DNA of 64,000 nt. It comes from Apostichopus japonicus (lineage: Eukaryota; Echinodermata; Holothuroidea; Aspidochirotida; Stichopodidae). The stretch is from NCBI RefSeq assembly GCF_037975245.1, contig NC_092571.1, positions 18,250,917 through 18,314,916 of the forward strand, read 5' to 3'. The notes beneath the pieces were generated by a model, which saw nothing but the letters and a program-made list of their open reading frames with translations, was not told where the DNA came from and did no database searches. Both the position numbers and the translations under genes were made by a program. Positions 50,608 through 57,269 of this stretch are shown one piece after another. How positions within the stretch are numbered: position 1 is the stretch's first letter; each line of letters opens with the position of its first letter.

Positions 50608-53406
50608 GTATACACACATATATATATACACATATATATACACACACATATATAGACATATATATCTGTTGATAATGTGATGATTATATCAATGTTTATT
50701 GGTTTTATGTCCAAATATGTCTAAAAATCTTAAAATATGCTAATATCTATATAATATTGTTGAGTTCTATTTTGGCGGTTGTCCTCCTTCAGGTAAAATA
50801 TGGTAACCCGTAAATAGGATAATAATGTTCGATCTCTTCGTGCGTTTGTTTTTAATCAAGGGAGCAGAGTTCGACGGATGATCCAGCACCCTGCTAAGCC
50901 CTCATGGATAATATCAGCAGTCCAGGGTAACAATGAAGTGTCCATGTGGGATATGGAGACTGGGGCACGACAGCTCACACTATGGGCTAGTGCCGCCCCA
51001 GCTCTTTCAGAAACACAGGTTTGTATAAATGGATATTATTTCTTGTTCTTTTTAAACCAAACATTGTTGTGTAGTACTGGTGGTTAAGTTCAGCTTATAT
51101 CTGCCAACAAATGTGTAAGTTTCAGACTCATGGTTGGGTCGGGAGGTGACCCTAGCTACCACCTCTCCCTGTCCAGGCCCCCTTCCCCTCCTCCTAAGTC
51201 CCAGTACCCATGCCATCTTCTTTAAATTTAAGTACAGGTTCAAGGATGATTAATGTTATTATTAATGAATAAGCAAAGTATGTAAGTTTAACATAACATG
51301 TGTGCACAACAACACTGTACCCAATCACATATGCATTCTCCGACATTGATCTCTTAATTATTCTTTTTGTATAATTTCCATCCGTCAGACATCTTCTCAT
51401 TCTGTCTACGCTATTATTAATGAATAAGCAAACTATATAAGTTAAACATAACAGGTGTGCAAACCAATGCTGTACCCAATCACATATGCATTCTTCGACA
51501 TAGATCTCTGATAATTCCTTTTCTATAATTTCCATCCGTCAGGCATCTTCTCATTCTGTCTACGCTATTGCAACTGTTCCTTCGAAAGATCTACACCCGT
51601 GTCTTCTGACCACCGGCTCTGACCAGAGGATTAGATACTGGAATCTGGGTGTCCCTGAATTGAGTGGGGTCATTATGGGGTCGGTCAACGATAGCCCAGC
51701 ACAACCACAGGCTCAGTACATGTACGGCATTTCTTCCACTGTGTTAAGTTGAAATTTGCCAGTCAATAGAAGGGTGAAATTTTTCCTTATTCCAACTTTT
51801 TTGATGAACTGCATGACCTCCCCCGGTCCAATTGCTTCATGTTAGTTCCATCGAAATTTCAAATCCTGTTGTTATAGCAGTGACAGATTGAGGATGTTTT
51901 GAAGGGGAGGGGGGGGGGAGACCAGGATGCAAATAATATTAGGTAATGAAGTAACTACTGAAATAGCGTTGTATAAGAAAACATCAGTAAATAGTAGGAA
52001 ATGAACTTGGGAGAGGCATGCTAAAAATCTGCCCCACTGTGTACTTTTAGAGCCAGCAAAATTACAAACAGAATAGGGGGCAGCAGGCCCTCCCTCACCA
52101 CCCTCCCCTCCCCCACCTGGGATCCTACCTGGATAGTGAGCTATATTATGACCATATATGACTATAGAATCTCCTGTAGAATACTGAGGAAGAAAAACCC
52201 TACAATTTCCAATAGTTTTTAATATATTAGACGAAAAGTCATATAGACCAGTCGCTATTAACTGTAGACGGTTCATGAATCTATAACTGTGTTTGATGGG
52301 ATTTATGAAATATTTATCTGTTGTTGCTGTGGTCGTGAAATAGTGTCAGTTTTGCAAGAATGCAGATATAGCATTTTAATAACAAATTTGCCTTTTATCT
52401 ACTTGTTACAGTCTTCCTTCCTTCATAGTAGAAGAATTGGAAAGGAAAACATTATCAAAGTGAAGTCATAATAACAAGACCATGTGACAAAGAAACTGGG
52501 CTGAAACAAAGAAAACAAAAGAGCAATGTTCCATTAAATATTCACTTTAATTAATTTGTAAACTTTAATTCTCTATATACAGTATGTAACAAAATAAACC
52601 TAGTTGCAGTACAAATGATTTCAAACTGCTAGAAAATCCGTTTAACATTGTAGGTGTAAAAATTCTATGACAATTGTATGACAAACAGGTCCTCATGTCT
52701 TTCAGTTCTCCGTCTCCTTATAGTAAATCTCTTTACCTTTTAGCTTATTGACATTCTACTACCTTGTAAAAGCAAGTTTAAGTGGTCAGTGTTGACCATT
52801 TTGGATGGTGGCAGTGTTGACCATTTTGGATGGGGGCGGTGGAGAGGGAAGACTTGTTTGTGGTCAGTATTGTCCATTTTTGGGTAGGGGTGGTGAAGAG
52901 GAGGTGAAGAGGGGGGTCGACTGATTTCCACCAGATTACTACTAACTTGTAAAAGCAAGTTTAAGTGGTCAGTGCTGTCCATTTTGGATGGGGGCAGTGG
53001 AGAGGTGAGACTGATTTCCATCAGTATTTCTGTCCTTCACATTGTTGATGGCGTGCATAAGAATCTTTCATAATCGTATAGTTTGTCAGTTGGTAAGTTT
53101 TTATTTCTTATTGTCAAAGTAACCCTGCTTCTCAGAGAGAGAGATTTCATGACCTCTGTTCACTTTTTCGACAGCAAACGGATCATCGACGGCACAGAAG
53201 TCATCATAGAAACACCGAGCTCTACGAAGGTGCCCTCTGGTTCAGGAGGCAGTACCCCAGGAGGTGAAATGTCCCAGCGCTACATGGACCAGATTCCAGC
53301 TGGACATCAGGACATTGTGACAGATATCGCAATCTTCAAGTCTGTCGCTAACGCTGAAGCCGTTGTGACCTCATCGAGGGATGGAGTCCTGAAAATATGG
53401 AAGTGA
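24596..53406 (+). CDS. PIK3R4: VPS15 / PIK3R4, phosphoinositide 3-kinase regulatory subunit 4, complete, 29 coding exons
   Basis: VPS15 is the myristoylated scaffold of class III PI3-kinase. It binds the lipid kinase VPS34 with Beclin 1 and ATG14 or UVRAG and directs PI3P synthesis in endosomal sorting and autophagy. The 29 coding exons are listed in the four domain entries below. All but the 28/29 junction are fixed by GT-AG sites and matching phases. The total is 4563 nt, about 1520 residues against roughly 1360 in vertebrates; much of the excess is in the linker encoded by exon 20. Domain order: N-myristoylation signal MGNQL, protein kinase-like domain (about 25-330), HEAT repeats (about 380-780), Q/P/S-rich linker (about 800-1090), WD40 propeller (about 1130-1520). 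The start codon is fixed by [14 protein letters not shown], which matches the conserved family N-terminus. Four exon junctions carry tandemly duplicated splice sites. Confidence 0.96.
24793..26000. mobile_element. hAT-like element, 1208 bp, with GATTAC-rich ends
   Basis: Exact 8-bp target duplication ATGTATAT (24785-24792 and 26001-26008). The ends are CAGGCTTGGGGCGATTAC and, inverted, CAGGCTTGGGGTAATCG. The outer 150-170 bp on both sides are clusters of the palindromic unit GTAATCGATTACGATTAC. The middle (about 24960-25840) is AT-rich with no transposase. It sits in VPS15 intron 1. Confidence 0.9.
26009..27540 (+). other. VPS15 intron 1, 3' part
   Basis: It contains one possible transposon end, GGGTTGGGCGATATATCG at about 26081, whose partner I cannot find, plus a short AAT run near 26588-26608. 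No gene is supported. Confidence 0.4.
27838..27990. repeat. 35-36-bp tandem repeat, about 4 copies
   Basis: Units of the form AACCTTAAAAGGTTTACTGG followed by TTAATACATT and a variable dinucleotide-rich end, in VPS15 intron 2. Confidence 0.85.
27990..28080. repeat. Dispersed repeat shared with 53800-54250
   Basis: ACTCAATGTGGTACTTCTAC, CACACTAAATATGAGGTC and CTTCTTGAGATAT occur here in the same order as in the units at 53800-54250. It is a partial copy of the same family. Confidence 0.7.
28735..29741 (+). other. VPS15 intron 3
   Basis: AT-rich intron. AAAGGAGCATTGCAGCATTT (28801) recalls the GAGCATTC segments of phosphatase intron 6. Nothing else is recognised. Confidence 0.4.
29844..30438 (+). 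other. VPS15 intron 4
   Basis: C-rich patch at 30027-30070. A frame open across 29973-30416 has no family resemblance and is intronic. Confidence 0.5.
33070..33512. repeat. (TTGTA)n pentanucleotide satellite with a GATA run
   Basis: TTGTA repeats at about 33075-33170 and 33296-33505, with a (GATA)n run at 33175-33195 between them. It ends about 20 bp before the acceptor of VPS15 exon 9. Confidence 0.92.
33533..41776 (+). CDS. PIK3R4: VPS15 exons 9-17: HEAT-repeat solenoid
   Basis: Exons: 33533-33628, 35125-35219, 35875-35914, 36668-36835, 37362-37436, 39089-39310, 40166-40300, 40867-41004 and 41597-41776. All are phase-consistent. Highly conserved stretches are [72 protein letters not shown] and [17 protein letters not shown]. 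Exon 11 is only 40 nt. Exon 9 lies between a pentanucleotide satellite and two minisatellites, and its donor is the first copy of a 21-bp repeat. The solenoid packs against the VPS34 complex. Confidence 0.95.
33613..33835 (+). repeat. 21-bp repeat made of the VPS15 exon 9 donor site, about 10 copies
   Basis: The exon end and donor, ATACCATACATAGTAAGTTTG, are repeated head to tail with minor changes (TATATA, TATGTA, GTAACAGTC variants). The reading frame stays open across all copies, with a 7-residue unit VSLIPYI. Confidence 0.92.
33840..35010. repeat. 32-bp minisatellite with higher-order structure, about 35 copies
   Basis: The unit is GGAACAGATATATGTATCCA followed by CATTTCTATTTA. Variants TACATG, TATATG and GGTACTTG recur at regular intervals (GGTACTTG at 34303, 34431, 34687 and 34943). 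It fills most of VPS15 intron 9. Confidence 0.95.
35220..35874 (+). other. VPS15 intron 10
   Basis: AT-rich intron with no recognised element. A short open frame at 35545-35814 shows no family motif. Confidence 0.45.
35915..36667 (+). other. VPS15 intron 11
   Basis: No recognised element. A poly-A run lies at about 36622-36633, just before the acceptor region. Confidence 0.45.
36836..37361 (+). other. VPS15 intron 12
   Basis: CTATGTGCAATAGCAGGTAAGG at 36962 echoes the exon 12 end (TACGTGCAATATCAGGTAAGG) 137 bp after it, followed by similar downstream sequence. This suggests an old duplication of the exon 12 donor region. Confidence 0.5.
37455..37570. repeat. Short tandem repeat (CTCCTATTGTTTTT-type), about 4 copies
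   Basis: Units ATAACCTCCTATTGTTTT with variable T-rich spacers start about 20 bp after the exon 13 donor. Confidence 0.75.
37640..37730 (+). repeat. LINE 3'-tail-like fragment
   Basis: GTGAAGCGCTTTGATACTTT and TTTAGCGCTATATAAATGAT followed by poly-T. GCGCTATATAAAT tails of this kind are common at the 3' ends of CR1/L2-type LINEs. It lies in VPS15 intron 13. Confidence 0.5.
37806..37867. repeat. Near-perfect 29-bp-arm palindrome of the hammerhead-like family
   Basis: The arms are 37806-37834 and 37839-37867 around a GATC centre, with two or three mismatches. The right arm is CTGCTAGGATCGAAACGTCA followed by GGCCCTCTT, the 3' half of the hammerhead-like motif with an intact GAAAC and GUC triplet. 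The left arm is its inverted copy, so the 5' core is missing. Confidence 0.8.
38378..38455 (+). repeat. Second decayed hammerhead-family fragment in the same intron
   Basis: GTTTCGATCCTAGCAG (inverted) at about 38391-38406 faces GGCTAGGAATCGAACCGTCA at about 38423-38442. This is the same inverted layout as 37806-37867 but more diverged. TGTAAAAG-like sequence flanks both. Confidence 0.5.
38456..39088 (+). other. VPS15 intron 13, 3' part
   Basis: Short ATATACCC-type repeats (38570-38650), then a CAGGGATGCCAG...CTGGCATCCCTG inverted pair (38661-38672 and 38940-38951) that brackets about 290 bp and looks like a small element with inverted ends. No gene. Confidence 0.45.
39315..39592. repeat. 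15-18-bp tandem repeat starting at the VPS15 exon 14 donor, about 16 copies
   Basis: Units such as ATGTTACATAGTTTA and AAATGTGAAATAGTTTA begin 4-5 bases after the donor GTCAGT at 39311. Confidence 0.88.
40585..40880 (+). repeat. About 132-143-bp tandem repeat that includes the VPS15 exon 16 acceptor
   Basis: GAATCTCTAATTCACTGAAT (40591), ACAGAATCTATAATGCATTG (40731) and CACAGAATCTATGGG (at the true acceptor, exon start 40867) head successive related units. GAATTTTTAATT and GACATGTAAATG recur in the first two. The middle copy keeps a full ACAG|AATCTAT pseudo-acceptor at 40734. Confidence 0.75.
41028..41156. repeat. About 29-bp tandem repeat, 5 copies
   Basis: TTTGTAATTAACTCTTTAAC and variants, beginning about 24 bases after the VPS15 exon 16 donor at 41005. 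Confidence 0.85.
41919..42117. repeat. 66-bp tandem repeat, 3 copies
   Basis: Units beginning CAGTCTATGCCCTAGCATCA with few differences, in VPS15 intron 17. Confidence 0.92.
42432..45718 (+). CDS. PIK3R4: VPS15 exons 18-21: acidic helix and low-complexity linker
   Basis: Exons: 42432-42532, 43400-43592, 44715-45318 and 45668-45718. [18 protein letters not shown] is the conserved helix after the HEAT repeats. Exon 19 ends SDSSNV at 43592 (GTAAGA), and exon 20 opens [10 protein letters not shown], which restores the conserved SNVNEEWK block. An earlier donor at 43501 (GTAAGC) would shorten the protein and spoil that match. Exon 20 is 604 nt, rich in Gln, Pro, Ser and Lys with no recognised fold, and is longer than the vertebrate equivalent. 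Exon 21 is 51 nt, in frame and skippable without a frameshift, so alternative splicing is possible. Confidence 0.88.
42738..42931. mobile_element. Hairpin MITE, copy 2
   Basis: The ends are GTTGGGACAATTTT and AATAGTCCCAAC. The sequence is near-identical to the copy at 706-886. TGCTTCAGAGCAC faces GTGCTCTGAAGCA internally, giving a long hairpin. It lies in VPS15 intron 18. Confidence 0.82.
43593..44714 (+). other. VPS15 intron 19
   Basis: A G-rich segment near 43720-43740 and GGGGGAGGACACCCAGACCC near 43867 look like a worn non-autonomous element without clear ends. Poly-T runs lie at 44020-44190. The 43687-44049 open frame is part of this segment. Confidence 0.4.
45904..53406 (+). CDS. PIK3R4: VPS15 exons 22-29: WD40 propeller
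   Basis: Exons: 45904-46093, 46745-46960, 48247-48338, 49335-49439, 49684-49809, 50861-51018, 51543-51721 and 53175-53406. WD40 marks include [78 protein letters not shown] and the terminal [14 protein letters not shown] before TGA. The exon 28 donor is uncertain: GTACAT after 51715 and GTACGG after 51721 both keep frame. I prefer 51721 on alignment to the family ([11 protein letters not shown]). The exon 23 and exon 28 acceptors each lie at the end of tandem copies of themselves. Confidence 0.92.
46555..46775 (+). repeat. 76-77-bp tandem repeat that includes the VPS15 exon 23 acceptor, 3 copies
   Basis: TCTCAG|GATACAGGTGAGCT followed by CCGAGCACGGATA occurs at exon-start positions 46592, 46669 and 46745. 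Only the third continues into the coding exon; the first two run into stops. Confidence 0.95.
46961..47045. repeat. Short tandem repeat at the VPS15 exon 23 donor
   Basis: TATAGGATCATTCATATAG-type units start within 5 bases of the donor GTAGTA at 46961 and recur to about 47040. Confidence 0.75.
47698..48110. repeat. 167-bp tandem repeat, about 2.5 copies
   Basis: Units start AATCACACTTTGCGTAGGAT at about 47698, 47865 and 48031. Each holds CGCGTCGGGCGGGTACC and ends in a poly-T stretch. VPS15 intron 23. Confidence 0.92.
48860..49112 (-). repeat. SINE with tRNA-Ser-like head
   Basis: Read on the minus strand, 49112-49021 has GCTGTGGCCGAGTGG (A box) and GGTTTCGATACCC (B box), with a long variable arm as in class II tRNAs, then a tRNA-unrelated body running down to about 48860. 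The anticodon arm is degenerate and the T loop carries an extra base, so it is a SINE or tRNA relic and not a working tRNA. Confidence 0.6.
50287..50332. repeat. (TA)n microsatellite
   Basis: Alternating TA with one TG, next to the SINE-like unit that follows. Confidence 0.9.
50340..50456 (-). repeat. SINE with tRNA-like head
   Basis: On the minus strand TAGCCTAGTAGTTAGGGTG (A-box region, about 50445-50427) is followed by AGGTTCGAACCCC (B box, about 50403-50390) at normal tRNA spacing. The anticodon stem does not pair well. It is flanked by TA tracts. Confidence 0.6.
50571..50668. repeat. (TA)n/(CA)n microsatellite
   Basis: TA tract followed by mixed CACATATATA units in VPS15 intron 26. Confidence 0.9.
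51232..51570 (+). repeat. 154-bp tandem duplication that includes the VPS15 exon 28 acceptor
   Basis: TCCGTCAG|ACATCTTCTCATTC with TGTCTACGCTATT at 51381-51415 is repeated 154 bp later at the true acceptor (exon start 51543, GCATCTTCTC). The intronic stretch between them (AATGAATAAGCAAA...CACATATGCATTC) is also in two copies. Confidence 0.93.
51722..53174 (+). other. VPS15 intron 28
   Basis: G-rich and C-rich patches at 51904-51920 and 52085-52115. A degenerate tandem segment with CTTGTAAAAGCAAGTTTAAG and GGTCAGTGTTGACCATTTTG units lies at 52765-53010. No gene. The acceptor is TTTTTCGACAG at 53174. Confidence 0.5.
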
Positions 53407-53709
53407 GAGTGTGTTAAGCTTGTCGGTGTTTCAATTAAATGCATCCCTGACACTCTTTAGATTGTCCATTTGACGAAAATATTTCAAACTTCCTAAGGAC
53501 CACGATCGTGAAGCGACGCTGCTGGTTACAAAGCATCCTTATTTTATTCTTCTTGACAAGATAAGTCTTCTTGCAATGTATCTTCATCTAAAACAGCAAC
53601 TCTTAAACTATTGGTACACTTCTTTATGACAATATTAAGAGCAGGTAATTCGCAAAGCACTACAAATATCAAGCACCTTTTGCAATGACTTTTGAGGCTA
53701 GAGGTGCAC

Positions 53710-53715
53710 AATAAA
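53710..53715 (+). promoter_or_regulatory. Candidate VPS15 poly(A) signal
   Basis: AATAAA 304 bp after the stop codon. It is the first clear hexamer downstream. Confidence 0.4.
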
Positions 53716-53799
53716 CCAAAAATGCATTGTAGTTTCGATAAGGTAACATGAGCAGTTTTCTTTATGAATCTGATGTAATGTATAGTGAGGGTGTACACG

Positions 53800-54255
53800 T
53801 TAACAAGGGTTTCACGATTTGACCCATGATGACCCCAAATGACCTTTGACCTCCACCAAAAACAGTAGGCTTCTTTTACTCAATGTGATACTTCTACACA
53901 CTAAATTAGAGGTCAGCCCATGCTTCTAGTATAGAGATATTATGATTACAAGGTTTTCACAATTGACCCCTGGTGACCCCAAATGACCTATACCCTCCAC
54001 CAAAACAAGACGTTTTGTACTCAATGTGGTACTTCTACACATCAAATATGAAATTGGTCTGACCTTCCCTTCTTGAGATATCATGTTTACAAGGTTTTCA
54101 CAATTTTACCCCTGGTGACCCCAAATGACCTCTACCAAAAACAATAGGCTTCTTGTACTCAATGTGGTATTTCTACACACCAAATATGAAATTGTTCTGA
54201 CCTTCCCTTCTTGAGATATCGTGTTTACAAGCTGGGCGTCACAAACGCACTCACA
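53800..54255. repeat. About 135-140-bp tandem repeat, about 3 copies, with nuclear-receptor half-sites
   Basis: Each unit has ACAAGG(G/T)TTTCAC, TGACCCC...TGACC, CACCAAAA, TACTCAATGTG and TTCTACACA blocks in the same order. The first unit contains TGACCTTTGACCT (53840-53852), a perfect DR1 half-site pair in reverse orientation. The array ends CACAAACGCACTCACACACA near 54240. A partial copy is in VPS15 intron 2. Confidence 0.85.
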
Positions 54256-55870
54256 CACACACATACGCCATCATGAATGCAAAGGTTAGGATTATCATCG
54301 AAACCAAAAAGTAACAGAAGCACACGTCTGGATATACGAATCCTCACGTCGTGTAGAGAGATTAAGTTTTGCTATATTTCATCAGTCACGATCTGTAGCA
54401 CTTTATATTTGACTTATTATAAGCTAACATCTGAAGGACACAGAGCATTCTACTTAACACTAAGTATTAATGGCAATTAATACAATATTGAGTTACATCT
54501 CAAGGTTATAATTGTACAGCCTTTGAGGCATGCATTATATGGGCAGTTCTTCTAGTCACCAGAGATCTACTGAAGATAAAATTGTCCTCTGTATGTTTTT
54601 GCATTTGCTTTAAAGAGTGTTTATTAACAGATGCCACCTCCCCCCCCCCCCCCCCTTTGGTTGTCCAAAAGCAAATTTGCAAAAATGTAGCAAAGTAACA
54701 TGACCACTATGTATAATACACTTTAGGAGAGATGTGTAGGTTTGGTGAACAGACACTAGCTATGGGGTGATAACCGTGATATCAAATTATGATTATACTT
54801 GCAATCTGAATTAGATGTAATCAACTAGTCGTCTTCAGAACAAAAATCATGATCATCTCGGACGACCATTAAAAACTTTATTTTCATTTTGGTTGAAATG
54901 CTGTTGCATTTCTGCAGAGTTGAAATCTACAAAGAAAAGTGAAATATTGCCCCAGAATCTCCAGAAATGTGTGCTGACAATTGAATCTCTAGGGAATGCC
55001 TTGAAAAGGTATTTTGTGAAAATCTCGTCCTCTGTGTTTATAGTCGCTTTGAGGATTCACGTTACTTCAAGAATCTAGCCAGAAAGAAGCTAACACAGAT
55101 TGAAAATACACTGAACCACGAATTATATAAAAATCATATTAAAATAGTGTAATAATATCAATATTGCCAATAAGTGGAAATATCAGAACAAATGCCATTT
55201 GAGGCAAGTTGTTATGGTAATTTAATATCTTGTTGATTCATCTTCAAAGTACTACTACCTCGATGATATGTGATAGACACCGTAGTTGATAATAACTTCT
55301 ACATAATAACAGAAAGAACACATGGTCATAGCATATAGTTAGGAAGCTGATGCCAAGAAACAAAGGAATAAAGGTAATTCCTCCAGAATTTCCCCCGTTG
55401 GTCCTCGTTGTGTGTTTTAATGTGAGCTGTAGATGTTCATCGAAAAATTAATCCAATAAAAACTACAAATGTGGATTATAAGTTTTTGAAAGTTTTACGT
55501 ACCATGAGCACTTTATAATTATCGACAAGATATTTCTTAAGATTTAGTGCGTCTCTTGTGCAATGTATAAAACGTTTTTCGGAAGGAGAGAGAGAGAGTT
55601 TTATAGGATAAATAAACTATTACCGGAAAAAGTCAAGTCTCTGTTCTTTTGTTTTCTATCAATTTCTTTATTAGTTCACAATCCCAAATCCAGATTGACC
55701 TTTTCCCAATTTGCTGGAGGGATAGAGTAGTTTGGTCTTAGCAGTATATATATTGTGTAGTGCTACTGAAATAACATGAGTTGTAACTTTTACACACGTT
55801 GTCCTCGATGGGAGTTGTCATGTGTTACCATCCTGAGCCCTGGTATCCAAACTCTTCTGCCTCAATTATA
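54256..55870. other. Intergenic region downstream of VPS15
   Basis: Poly-C run at about 54640-54655. Otherwise AT-rich with no gene, element ends or tRNA-like boxes that I can support. Confidence 0.4.
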
Positions 55871-55871
55871 A

Positions 55872-56160
55872 AGGCATTGAAGACTCGCCCCAAACCGCAT
55901 GCGGCCATCTGAAAAAGTTAATTTTCTGTTGCTTGCAAGTGACGTTTTGTTTGTGTCGCTACTGCTATTTACACTGTGTTGTGGGTTTTGACCGCAGCTG
56001 TATGTACTGACTGTACACTAGTGTCTAATTACCGACAATAGCAAGCGGTGTGTATTTTCTGGGATCGATGGTGGTGTCTAACACTTCTGTTACACCTCAT
56101 TTGAAACTAGGTCAGATTACCGGCATTAGACATTTATTTTGGCGCGAGTCTTCACACCCT
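55872..56160 (+). mobile_element. TTAA-site MITE, copy 1 (piggyBac-like)
   Basis: The ends are AGGCATTGAAGACTCGCCCC and, inverted, AGGGTGTGAAGACTCGCGCC. TTAA follows at 56161-56164; the left side reads TATA in place of TTAA. It is non-coding. It is inverted with respect to the copy at 56782-57146. Confidence 0.75.
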
Positions 56161-56777
56161 TTAACCTCGATCATCGACGGCACCCTCCAGATGTTGTTGC
56201 CCGGGGAAGGGGTCTACAGAGAGGAGACCATCCCCTAGTTTGAGAATTCTTTTTTCATATGATTAAGGTTGCTTAGTTGTAAAAATGGTTTTATATTTTT
56301 GTTAAAAAGTCCAAATCTCTGAGTCATTTGAAATGAAATAGAAAAGCCTTCATAAGTGTATTCATTCAAATGTATAGTTTTGGGTCAATTAGAGGGTCCA
56401 ATCAGTCTCGTCCTGCCCCCCCCCCCCCTTCTGACACTATTCATGGAGAGGGTCCACCAAATACAGGATAAAGAATAATGGTTTGTCTTTTCATACAATA
56501 TTTGAGGGTAAAGGCCCTTTTCCATAATTGCTTTGTGGCCCCCAAGCCTGGCTCTCAATGCTTCTGGTAAATGGGTCCAGTGTGTAACATTATATGTAGG
56601 ATGTTCACTGTAGTGGAATTGACGAAACAAATGCCTTCCAACTTTGGTAAAGTCTTGTAGTCCTATACGTAGTGAAATTCACAACCAAACAATTCTACAC
56701 AGACACAAAAAGAAAAGAGCAGATGGCTCTCTGACGCATTAAAAGTTGGTACTTTTTACAGTGAATATCGGCAACAG
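56161..56777. other. Spacer between the two TTAA elements
   Basis: Contains a poly-C run (56417-56428). I see no gene or element ends. Confidence 0.4.
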
Positions 56778-56781
56778 TTAA

Positions 56782-57146
56782 AGGGTGTGAAGACTCGCGC
56801 AAAAAGAAACATCTAATGCCGGTAATTTGACCTAGTTTCCAATGGGGTGTAACAGAAGTGTTAAACACCACCATCGATTCCAGAAAATACACACACAGCT
56901 TGCTACCGTGGGTAATTAGACACTAGTGCACAGTCAGTACATACAGCTACGGTCAATACCCACATCACAGTGTACAAACAATACAGCGATGGACATCTCA
57001 GGTCCAGCTTAACTAAAGATAACAAAGTATCACATTTCATTACTGTCTGCATTTTGTAGCGATACGAACAAAACGTCACTTGCAAGCAACGGAAAGTTAA
57101 CTTTTTCAGATGGCCGCACGTGGTTTGGGGCGAGTCTTCAATGCCT
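56782..57146 (-). mobile_element. TTAA-site MITE, copy 2 (piggyBac-like)
   Basis: Exact TTAA on both sides (56778-56781 and 57147-57150). The ends are AGGGTGTGAAGACTCGCGC and, inverted, AGGCATTGAAGACTCGCCCC. It is the reverse complement of copy 1 with about 75 bp more interior sequence. Confidence 0.85.
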
Positions 57147-57269
57147 TTAAGCATGACTGGATCAAAATATTCTGCACATATATAATAATGCTAAAGTGCT
57201 TGTAACCACGATGGAATGGAAACATTGAACCATTCAAATGAAACTTCCACTGAGTTCTTACCAGCAATG

